Below, piece after piece: positions 20,217 through 29,411 of a stretch of 64,000 nt of DNA. This DNA comes from Oscheius dolichura (taxonomy: Eukaryota; Nematoda; Chromadorea; Rhabditida; Rhabditidae): NCBI GenBank assembly GCA_932521035.1, contig OW051494.1, positions 3,706,001 to 3,770,000 of the forward strand, in the 5' to 3' direction. The first letter of the stretch is position 1. Each line of letters begins with the position of its first letter. Position numbers and translations under genes: made by a program. The notes under the pieces are model-generated. The model had not been told where the DNA came from. It did not search any database and was given only the letters and a program-made list of their open reading frames with translations.

Positions 20217-23205
20217 TTAATCCCAGACCGTTTGATCGAAACTTCCTTCTTCATCGAGTGAATCATCGAGGGCCATATGATCCGAAACGTTTGCTGGAGG
20301 TGTTTTATGGTTGATTAACGCTGCAAACCTTTATTAAAGAAACTCATAATAATGCTTACAGCTATAACCACTTTGTTCGAGAAAAACATTTTCAGGAATG
20401 CATCGTACATTCTTTGGTGGTGAATTAGTGAACAACGAGTCCATGGAGACGTTTCCGCAATCGCTATCATCCTCAAATAGCGAATCATCCAGAAAAGCTG
20501 CCGGTGGCTTTACTCCGGCATTCTAAATATGCAATTTTATTGAAAATATTTGGAACAACTAACCATATTATCATCAAATTCAATATCCGCACTATCAGCT
20601 ACGCTACAAATACTACTTGGCATCCTCACAAGTTTAGCCACCTTCGGCTGTGCAGAATGTTTCTTGTGAGATTGTTGCTTTCCGGATTCCCTTCTCTTAG
20701 CACTTTCCATTCGTAGTCTTTTTAACTATTGTTTCATAGTAACATCATTGAATAATTAGATACCTCAGAACGTTGTCTTTTTTCTTTTGGAGGACTTTTT
20801 AAGTTAACAATACCGTCGGAGTCCATCGACAAATCAGTGTAATCTAACGAATGTTCGATCTAACAAAAAACAAAATATAATAATATAAGGAACTTACAAC
20901 ACGGGAGTTGCGTTTTCTCCGTTCTTCTCTCTTTCTTTTTGTTTCGGGTGAAAATGATTCAATACCTTCAATAATTGGTATATTTCTTATGGGTATCTCT
21001 TCTAAAATTAGTATAAGCTTTTTTGAATTATCGTACCGACACTAGGTTCCATTTTAATAGCAATGACTTGCGTTTCATGCGGTTCCATAGACCGTACAGT
21101 TTTTGGTGTAGCAGGACAAATTCTGGAATTAAGTAACGATGTCTTCTTTTTTTCCAGTTTTCCAATGTCTGAGTTAATTTTTTGCAATGTTTCTTTTTTG
21201 TGTTTCAAAGTTATCATCATCTGAATCAAATTTCTTTGAAAATATAAGACTACTCACATCGTTATATTTCTTTGATATGGCCTCATCTTTCTGCTTTAAA
21301 TCATTTTCCAGGGCTGCCATTAAGTCTTTTTCAGATTGAAGATGTAATGCTAACTGTTCAAGCTCGGACCCCATTTCTTTTTCCTGTGAAAAAGTTGATT
21401 ACTGGAAAGTTCACTCACCTGTTCAGTTTTACGGGTGTTTTCCACTTCAAGTTGCGCTTTTAGCTGTTCCAGTTCACTAATTTCAGCGTTCTCAGCGGCT
21501 AAACAAGAAGTTACGTAGTTAATGCAAGTTATTACCGTTTAGTTCCTCTTCTAACTGATCCAGTGTTTTGCCAGGATGAGATCGAAATACCTTTTGCATA
21601 ACAATGTCTCTACGTTGAATGGCACCTTTCATCATAACTTCAGTTTGGGAAATTTCGTCTTCGAGGTCGATTATTTCACCATCGAGATTTACCTGAAAAA
21701 AAAACATGAATATCTTCAAAAAGTGAAGTATAAACCTCTTCTTTCTCAGCCGATTGTCGAATGAGTACGAATTCCGCATTTGACTCTTTTTTGAATCTAT
21801 CGAACTCTACTAAAATCCTATTGAAATCAGTGTTGAGCGCGGCGATCTTAATATTGAAGGATAACCAGGTCTGATAGAATGTACCTCTTTTTCGGTATCA
21901 GCAATTTCAGCTTCTTGAATTGTCAAATTATTTTTAGATGTGCTAACAATATCTTCGTTGGGGATACTTCCTGATATTTCCACTAGGTGAGACTGCAGTT
22001 CTTCCAAAATAGCAGATGAACTTGCAACATTTTCCTATAGAATTAGTACGATATGTTCAAGAGCAGTGGGAAAAATAAGCTAACCTCAAATTGAGCTTCT
22101 AACTTGGTAGAATTTTTTATCTCCAATGTTATAGACGTTATTTCTTCTTTAATGGCGATCATTTTGTGAGTCAGCTTTGTGTTATCGGCAGTCTTTTCAT
22201 TAATTACTCCTTGCAACACCCTTATTTCTTCTTCTGTAGTACAACATGTTTCTGCGTCCTTTAAACACTTGCTTCGCTAGCTAACAGTAATACCTGATTG
22301 GAAGCAGTAGCCAAATGTGCTAAAATAGCTGCAAGAAGCTCATGCTGTCTCTGTACTTGAGTGCCTTTAGGAAACGCCGACAATTTTTCGTAAGCTAAAA
22401 AAACGTGAAGATAAACCAGTGACTCCACCTTTTTGGTTTATTATTCCAATGCTCCGGTCCTTTGTAAGCGAAAGCTGATTAAGACGTGCTTCAACATTAG
22501 AGATGTTACGCGCTAGTATTTCAGCTAATGCTACGGTTTGACGATAACCGTCCTCGGCTAAAAAGTAGCTTAACAACGCAATATACTTACAACTTACTAG
22601 CTTGTGAAATTTGTCGCACATCAAGTTCTTTTTCTTTTATAATTTTTGCAGAGCTTTCAGCATTTGTTAAACTGAAATAATGTTGTCTGTCTAAACTGAA
22701 GTATAACTTACTCCCGTTCGACATTTGAGACTTCTTTATGAAGTTGAGCATTCAGATGAAGAGTATTTTGAAGCGTCAATTTTTTAACTTTAGCTGCTGT
22801 CAATTTATCACCAATATCCTCTAGATCGGGCATTATGTCCAAAGGTGATAAATATACTGAAACAAGCAAATGAGATTTCGAGTAAAACTACTGCACCGTC
22901 GGTAGCAAAAGAAAAGAAATGAAAAGAAAGAAACCACTAAAAAGTAATGTGACGCGCATTTTCCCGCGAATATACTAATGGTAAAAATATATTCAAACAA
23001 ATGATACGTTTTTACTTCGGCTTTCAATGAATTTTCATCATTAGTTTGAGATGTCTCAAGATCGGGGAACCACTTGATTACTGGCTTCACACAAGTTGAT
23101 CCCTTTTGCTTTGCAGTGTAGATTGCAAAAGATGCGTTCTATCACAGAGAATGTAAGAAATATACTAAAAACCGCTTACACAGAAGAGTTAATTTTTATA
23201 TACAT
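20217..23205 (-). CDS. Coiled-coil protein with acidic Ser/Asp-rich C-terminus
   Basis: Many short exons (about 15) encode an almost entirely alpha-helical heptad-repeat protein. Examples: PDLEDIGDKLTAAKVKKLTL, VALAEILARNISNVEARLNQ, INEKTADNTKLTHKMIAIKE, VNLDGEIIDLEDEISQTEVM and MGSELEQLALHLQSEKDLMA. The C-terminal part is non-helical and acidic, with short Asp/Ser/Leu/Phe motifs (AFLDDSLFEDDSDCGN, VSMDSLFTNSPPK, MALDDSLDEEGSFDQTVWD), which look like phosphorylation or docking sites. The model starts at ATG 23203-23205 (MYIKINSS); the first two exon joins are tentative. The overall look is of a kinetochore, spindle, synaptonemal or intraflagellar coiled-coil protein, but no specific family was recognised. 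A gene this long with consistent coding exons is surely real; the identity is open. Confidence 0.7.
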
Positions 23206-23263
23206 TGCTAGGGCTCAGCGCTCCGTTCACTATGTATATCCCCGGATTGCAGCAATAAAAATG

Positions 23264-23373
23264 TGGTCAAAATGGCTGAGTGGATAGTGCGCTCACTCAC
23301 GAATTCTTTGCCTTTTGTCTTCCCCAAGTTCGCCTCTTCTATGAGTCAACGTCATTTTTGCAATTTTTTTCAC
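23264..23373 (+). repeat. Left arm of a ~110-bp inverted repeat, tRNA-derived
   Basis: This arm is about 90% identical, in reverse complement, to 24530-24642. It opens with a perfect RNA polymerase III A box (TGGCTGAGTGG, 23273-23283) and carries a degenerate B-box-like AAGTTCGCCTC, so it derives from a tRNA with a Leu/Ser-type D arm. Together with the right arm it brackets about 1.38 kb of repetitive DNA. Confidence 0.8.
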
Positions 23374-23400
23374 ACATGAGTGTCTTTTGATTCCAGTTAA

Positions 23401-23991
23401 TTGATTCACCAGCCGTTTCGACCCCCCTGCGGGGAGTCTTCGGCTGGACGTTGGCTGCGCCAACTGTGGTTTTACCTCGCGCTTGGAAGCTCCGTCCGCT
23501 CTTCCCCTTCTCCCCGTCCAGTCAGTCCCTTCCGCTTTTCCCCTTCTCCCCGCCCGGCCCCTTCCGCCCTTCTCCCCTCACCCGCCCAGTCCCTTCCGCT
23601 CGTTCCGTCCTTTCCGTCCCTCCATTTGTTCCACTCTCGCAGTCCCTTGCCGGTTTCCTCTTCTCCGCTTCCCGAACAGTACTTTCTACCAAGTTCCTCT
23701 CTCCCCTTCCTTGCGCCTTGCTTCTTTTCTCCCTCCCGCTCTCTTCACTTTACCCGTTTTCCATTCCCTCTACCTCGCCGTCCCTCCCTTGGTGTTTCCT
23801 ATCTTACCAATTCCCCCGCGTTCGTTGCGATTGATCAAAGAATAATCACTCGTAAGGTGAGCTGCGTTCGTCTCTTCCTCCATTCTCACGTGCTCCTCAG
23901 TTTCCTTCCCTTCCAAGTATCTTTCATTCCGCGTCCACCCGGCCCGCCCTGCTCTGGCCTCGTCAGCGGTGTTATCATCTTCAACAACTGA
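23401..23991. repeat. Pyrimidine-rich imperfect tandem repeat
   Basis: The + strand is dominated by C and T in imperfect repeats of motifs such as CCCCTTCTCCCCGCCC and CAGTCCCTTCCGC. All three + frames stay open only because of composition, giving Pro/Ser/Phe-rich peptides. I interpret this as minisatellite DNA inside the inverted-repeat unit, not as a gene. Confidence 0.6.
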
Positions 23992-23994
23992 AGT

Positions 23995-24205
23995 TATGGC
24001 TAAATAGACAAAGTAAAAGAAGTTACTCAACCGGGGAACCGAACCTTCGACCCCTCGATTGGGGGTCCCACAGCGAAACATTTTATAACAAAATAAAAAT
24101 GCTAAACAGACAAAGCGAAAGATATTGGTCGAACCGAACCGTAGCCCTGCGGGTTGGGGTTCCACCGCGAACGGGTTCCGCAACGAAAAATACTTCAGGA
24201 ACACT
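23995..24205. repeat. Two diverged copies of a ~100-bp direct repeat
   Basis: ATGGCTAAATAGACAAAG...AACCGGGGAACCGAACC (from 23996) and ATGCTAAACAGACAAAGCG...GTCGAACCGAACC (from about 24098) are similar, each followed by a GC-rich palindrome-like block (GACCCCTCGATTGGGGGTC; CCTGCGGGTTGGGGTTCC). Probably fragments of a SINE-like family. Confidence 0.5.
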
Positions 24206-24250
24206 TAGGAAGTATCTAGGACCTCAAAACAAAAAAGCAAAAAGGTTTGG

Positions 24251-24314
24251 CAGCGGCGGGGATCGAACCCGCGATCTCTCCGACCGCGCGACCGCCCTCT
24301 TAGCCACTACACCA
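24251..24314 (-). ncRNA. tRNA-derived SINE head
   Basis: On the minus strand: A-box-like TGGTGTAGTGG (24304-24314), B box GGTTCGATCCC and a perfect T arm (GCGGG TTCGATC CCCGC), followed by GCCGCTGCC. The T arm looks intact, but the expected 5' acceptor strand is absent (AT-rich instead) and the D and anticodon stems do not close, so a SINE head is more likely than a working tRNA. Confidence 0.55.
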
Positions 24315-24529
24315 TAAAATTTCGACATGTCAAGCCACAAACGGACACCGTAGCGCTTTAAATAATAGGGATTATAAAATTAACTTTTGTTAAATTTCTC
24401 CAAATTACCAACTGCCGGAAGAAAGTGTTTATGAGCATATGAAACTCCTCGATATGTTATGCTTTCTACGTAATCGTAAACGCAATAATCAGGCTTTTGA
24501 AACGGATGCCCCATCATTGGAGCCAGGAA

Positions 24530-24642
24530 AATTTGCAAAAATGACGTTGACCCATAGAAGACCCATAGAAGACGCGAACTTGGGGAAGACAAAAGGCAAA
24601 GAATTCGTGAGCGAGCGCACTATCCACTCAGCCATTTGACCA
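24530..24642 (-). repeat. Right arm of the tRNA-derived inverted repeat
   Basis: Reverse complement of 23264-23373 with about 90% identity. It carries the same A box TGGCTGAGTGG and an extra 12-bp tandem duplication (GACCCATAGAA twice, near 24549-24572). The two arms could be two oppositely inserted SINE copies or the ends of one composite element. Confidence 0.8.
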
Positions 24643-24993
24643 ATCTATTGCCTACAAGGCAGTTTTCCATTTCGGCCGATTTTACATGTTAAACAAAATG
24701 GCGTGCCACGCCGTAACGCGAGTCATTTAGCTAAAATTGAAAACGGTTTATGGGACAGTTTTTGACGATCTATCGAATGGTACAGGTCTCGTTGCCTGAA
24801 GCCACGGGCAGCTAAAAAGGTTCCCTTGTTAGTTCTGTATATATGTATTACACACATTACCATTTGAGATCCCTCTTGAAAACTTCACTCTTGATTATAA
24901 TTTATACACAATTAGTTGAAAGAATAGTTTTATATCAATTTATTAATAGACATCATACAAAATTAAATTTGACAATATAACAGAAATCTTATA
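24643..24993. other. Intergenic, nothing recognised
   Basis: AT-rich spacer between the inverted-repeat unit and the 3' end of the Integrator subunit 7 gene. Confidence 0.4.
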
Positions 24994-27900
24994 TTAATCG
25001 TTGATATTAACTTTTAATTTTGATCTACCAGTATAGGACCATGTACGCTTTTGAGAATCAACAAAATCTATTGAAAATTCAACGGTACAGGACTGCCGGA
25101 AAGACATTATAAACTGAGCACTGAAGTGAGTATCGCCGTTGAGTTTCACAGGAGATTTGTAGTTACCGGTATTCTGTAACAGAAAATTGCTCGTGAAATT
25201 ACAATAAAGAGATGTTATAAAGACACTCACCGCAAACGCTGTAGTATAGTGCAAATCAGCTGTTACAATGACCGATTCTACTTTGGATGGGTGGTTTGTA
25301 TGAATAAAGCCATCAATCTGAAATAACGAGATATAACAGTAAATCTGTTAATCAGAATTACTTCCTCATTTTTATTGCGACTTGATGTCGAGTTCCGGGC
25401 GGATGCCGACACCTGTTAACCCCCAGCAATTACGAATAAATAAAAAAAGAGTGGGTTGATTTGTGACTTATTATCTTGGAATTCAGCGAAAAAGAAAGCG
25501 GAGTAAACATAATGTTGGCATACCAAAGATTAGTGAGGGCCGCGCAGCGGATGATTTACAGGCAGACGAATACATTGGCAAAACAAATGAAAAGTTTAGA
25601 TAGTGTCTGTAATGCCCAGTAAGGATATGAAAGAACTAAAGGAAGAAATCATCAAGAAAAATATTTTGTCTACTCTGAGCACAGAAATGGTAGAGGAAGA
25701 AGCAGTGGGCAGTATTGCCACTGCGAAAGAGGCCCCTGGATGCACGCCTCAACATCAACTTCCCACAGAGCCTATGAAACAGCGTCTCGCTAAACTTGAT
25801 GAAATTTCCCAGATGGCCAAAGATTTTAAGAGCAAGTTCGCGAAGTTACGGAAAGACGTAGATGACTGGAATATGAAGTACCGCAAGCGAGTGGTAGATA
25901 TGCACCTAGACGTAGGAAGCTTTGAGAAGAAAGTTAAGAAGAAAATAACTCTGGAAAAAACCAGAGTCAGCGAATTACAAATGTTTGCTGAAAAGAATCT
26001 CAGAAGGCGACTATGGATCGAGCGTAGACAGGCTAAGATGGTCTTTGAAAATCCGGAAAAGACTCTAATAACGACGTTAATCGAACTTGGATTCAACGTA
26101 GCTCAAAATATGCTGTGGACACTCGCCATGATTAGAGATTATTTTGCAAACCGTCGAAATTGATATAAGCAGGCCAACGCCACGAAAATAAATGTTATTG
26201 CTTATCCATAAAAATTACCTGTATAGGTGTCATATGGTTGGCTTGTACAGAAATCTCGCCGTTGACTGCCGAACTGACGTTTAGCTAAAATGGGATAGTT
26301 CGTTTAACTAAATTAAGCCAACCTTTATTTCAAATTGATATTCTTGATGGAATATATATTTGGGTATTGTTTGTGGGAAAGAGAGTAGTGATTCAACCAC
26401 AAAGACCCAATTTTTAAGGTTCTGAGCGAGATAGAGGGAACTATTACCGAGTAATGCTTACTGTGGCGTTGAGTGTACCTAGTTGTTCTAAAGTTCCCTT
26501 TGCCCAATTTAGAAGATTCCGCCCTTTTTGTGAAATAGCAGTCTCGTGTAAAAGACTGGGAAGTAAAATTTCTCTGCAAAATGAATTAATATCCTTTCTA
26601 CAAACAGGATACCTGATATTATCGTCATTCAGCAAACGTTTTGCTCCATTGAGCAAAAGAGAAACGCTAGTGTGCATAAATGCTAGGTAGTCTAAGGTTC
26701 CCGGATCAGCCGTGTATGCATTTCGGTAAAGATCAGTCCATGCTACATCACACTTCACAAGTCCCTTTGCGCAGTTTTCAAGCTAAACAACTAAAGTTAA
26801 TGTAATTATCAAAACGGCACCGCAAAGCGTATTCGAGAAAAATAATCCAGGCCATTTAGAGGGTTTTCAAGTCGAATCATTAGAGATATACCGGAGAAAA
26901 AACCTTGAAAAGTATTAGATATTTGCATCATAGCGTTAATAAGGCTTCTCAGGAAAACAAAAGCTGATTGGGGCGAAAACTCCACCAGTTCCTTCAATTA
27001 AAAATATATAGAAATATAAGGAGTAGTTACCGTTGCTTTAGCGTAAGCATGAATCAGTGACTTTTTTTGTTCTAATAATGCCGGAGGAGTTACAACCATC
27101 AGTTGACTACAGGCCAATTTACTCAACACTTCGATCCATAATGTTTGTACTATAGATAATTCCTAGATTCAAAATAATAATAATAAATTACCAAACGAAC
27201 AGAGGTGTCAATTGCTTCGAAATTCGGAAAGGCAACACTCTTCCAATGCCCATTCCTAAGCGCTGTTCTTGCAACAATATATCTTTATTTGGTCATAAAA
27301 TGAAAAAGGCCAGACACTTACTTGTCATAATCCGATCCTGCGGCTATACACATCATGTCATTATCTAAGGAACCAGTTGGTGGGATAAGTAGAAAAACTA
27401 CTGACTCAATAGAGTGTTCGTGATAGATCATAGGGTTAGCCTTAAATAATTTGTGTTTTCACTTGGTTACAAATAACCAACCAATGTTCCTATTTGAGAT
27501 TTGGCCCAGCTGTGAATCCTTTCTATCGTAAACGGTAACTTATTGACCAAACAGCAGAATACTTCGACTACATGTCGTGAGTGGGGATGACTTACGGTCG
27601 TCTCAAGTAAAGGAGTCAACAAACTGCATACATAGTTATCATTAACAGATTGCGAACCCAAAAATTGAGCCAAAACTCGAAAAAACTAAACGATTAGAGT
27701 AAGCTAGTTTATACACTAGAGAAAACCTTTTTTACTTGCTTTTCATGCATTTGATTCTGCATTGTTAACGCGAATACGTCAACCAAACTTTTAGCAAGTG
27801 AATCATTCGGCTGGTATATATAAATGTTACATGCAAATTGAATAAAAAGGATTAGCTGATCAGTTTTCTCCGTAGTGAATAAATAAGACAGCTCGAAAAG

Positions 27901-29161
27901 TATTTCTATAAGTTGCAATTAACTGAAAAAGAAAATAATTAAAGCTACCTTGAAAGAAATCCGAGTGATTGGGTCTGACATGCCTAGATATACGGACAAG
28001 TACTTTTAAGAATTTGTTCATCAATATATGCGACCCTTTTTCAATTTTTAACTTCAGCTCGTTCAAACTCTATAAAAATGGTGGCGATATAATCTGGACC
28101 TACTTTGAGATGGTTAACGTCCCACACGTGAGAATATCTAGCAAGTATGTATAATTGAGTGAGCGCTGTGAGACGTATGGAAAATTTAGAATCTGCTTCT
28201 ATGGCTGTTTTCAGTAGTATGTCAAGCTAAGCAGAATTACTATATAAGATGTAGAATAACCTGTTGTGGAACGGCGTATCGAGTACTCTGTGCTAGGGAT
28301 GTCATTGATATAAGAAGTGTTTCAATGAGATTAACGTTAGCGCTTGTATCCAACAGGTATCTTTCAAGAGCGAAACATTCCTTAGAAAAGGATAGTTAAA
28401 GTAAATTAATGTCCTAACCTTTGTTGCCTTTATATCAGATTTCATTGTTCCAATGGCAGGTATGAGAAGAACTTTACGTTTTATAGACAACTCGGAGGAT
28501 GTCAACAAAACTGACAACCGCTCTACAGTGGCTGCGGCAAATTCTCTAAAAAAATGAAAACGATTTGATGGAATTTACGAAGATATCTTGGAAAAAGAAA
28601 TCATAGCATCAGCTGCACATTCGAATTCGAAGTCATTCTCAGCAGTCAGACTTTCAAGGATGAGATGATGTACCTTCTTGGTATCACAGTAAAGGCGTGC
28701 AAAGCTGCTGAGAACCTAAATTTCAGCTAAATAAAAATATCAAATGATTAACCTCAAGCGTGAGAGCTCTTGAAATAGGATCGTTTGAATAAGTAACGGC
28801 ATAAATACGTTTAAGCACTTCTTCTGATGAAAAGATTAGAGAAAGATGCTCCGTAGAATCGGCCAAAACACGTGCTATACATCTTTTCACTTGATTGTTA
28901 CTGAAATAATATGGATAAAGAGATAAGAAAAACTACTACAGACCTTTCTTTGAACACTTCTGCTAATCGAAGCGCTACCTGATTTACTAGGCTGGGAAAA
29001 GGATTTTCTTTAAGAAGGGTAGTTGCAGCAACAACAGCTGAGAGTTGATCTCCCAAAGATCTCGCTCGAAGCCCTAAAACACACGTAAACAAATGAAATG
29101 CAGGTGTACCTTTGTCAAAACTATGAAAAGCGGGAGTAGAAAGAACAGCAACAGATTCCAT
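24994..29161 (-). CDS. ints-7: Integrator complex subunit 7 (INTS7)
   Basis: INTS7 is an alpha-helical scaffold subunit of Integrator, the nuclear complex that cleaves snRNA 3' ends and attenuates RNA polymerase II. The N-terminus (MESVAVLSTPAFHSFDKG, LRARSLGDQLSAVVAATTLL, ENPFPSLVNQVALRLAEVF) aligns with the human segment around GLRSGKLGEQ...YPFPILINSAFLKLADVF. The next exons give EEVLKRIYAVTYSNDPISRA, matching the VxRIxSVxxSNDPxxRA block of the HEAT-like repeats. The C-terminal exons (NTGNYKSPVKLNGDTHFSAQ, FIMSFRQSCTVEFSIDFVDS) match the conserved INTS7 C-terminal beta domain (FSTQF...V.D..G..W.TGP). About 25 exons with mostly 35-45-bp introns. One intron (about 25416-26217) is roughly 800 bp and contains a separate gene on the + strand. 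Confidence 0.93.
25512..25622 (+). other. Upstream ORF overlapping the nested gene's start
   Basis: A 36-codon frame (MLAYQRLVRAAQRMIYRQ then TNTLAKQMKSLDSVCNAQ) ends 11 nt inside the main frame that begins at 25612. It is basic and amphipathic, like a mitochondrial presequence. It could be a regulatory uORF, or the true N-terminus if a one-base error separates it from the main frame. Confidence 0.45.
25612..26163 (+). CDS. Intronless coiled-coil protein with C-terminal hydrophobic helix, nested in INTS7
   Basis: A single 183-residue open frame lies wholly inside an INTS7 intron on the opposite strand. Residues about 50-140 are strongly helical and charged (MKQRLAKLDEISQMAKDFKS, KFAKLRKDVDDWNMKYRKRV, FEKKVKKKITLEKTRVSEL). 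The C-terminus holds a moderately hydrophobic helix (LITTLIELGFNVAQNMLWTL) and a basic end (RDYFANRRN), as in tail-anchored or inner-mitochondrial proteins. GTG at 25603 is in frame but an ATG at 25612 is preferred. The lack of introns, in a neighbourhood where genes have an intron every 100-200 bp, suggests a retroposed copy. I do not recognise the family. Confidence 0.7.
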   Translation: MPSKDMKELKEEIIKKNILSTLSTEMVEEEAVGSIATAKEAPGCTPQHQLPTEPMKQRLAKLDEISQMAKDFKSKFAKLRKDVDDWNMKYRKRVVDMHLDVGSFEKKVKKKITLEKTRVSELQMFAEKNLRRRLWIERRQAKMVFENPEKTLITTLIELGFNVAQNMLWTLAMIRDYFANRRN

Positions 29162-29411
29162 TCCACTAGCAAATGGATTTTATTGGCGAATAACTTATAA
29201 AGAGACGTATTTTCCCTAAATTTCGATGTAGCAGCGGAAAACTGAAGTTTGAAGATATTCCCGTACGCATTTATTCGTTTCCGAGACTATAGTATAGTAT
29301 GATAAAGAGAAAATAAGTAGGTTTTACTCTTCTCAAATTTATTCAATTTACAATGGTAAGTAAAATTAATATACACTGAAACATTCCAAAAGAAATTTAA
29401 ATTTGATAAAA

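Noticed and set aside
23401-23991. 196-codon + frame rich in Ser and Pro
   Set aside because: All three frames stay open because the DNA is a pyrimidine-rich tandem repeat inside an inverted-repeat unit; no splice sites or family match.
24251-24314. Functional tRNA gene on the minus strand
   Set aside because: T arm and B box are good, but the acceptor 5' strand and D and anticodon stems do not fit; better explained as a SINE head.
25603-25611. GTG start for the gene nested in INTS7
   Set aside because: Nuclear genes of animals rarely use GTG; an in-frame ATG follows three codons later at 25612.
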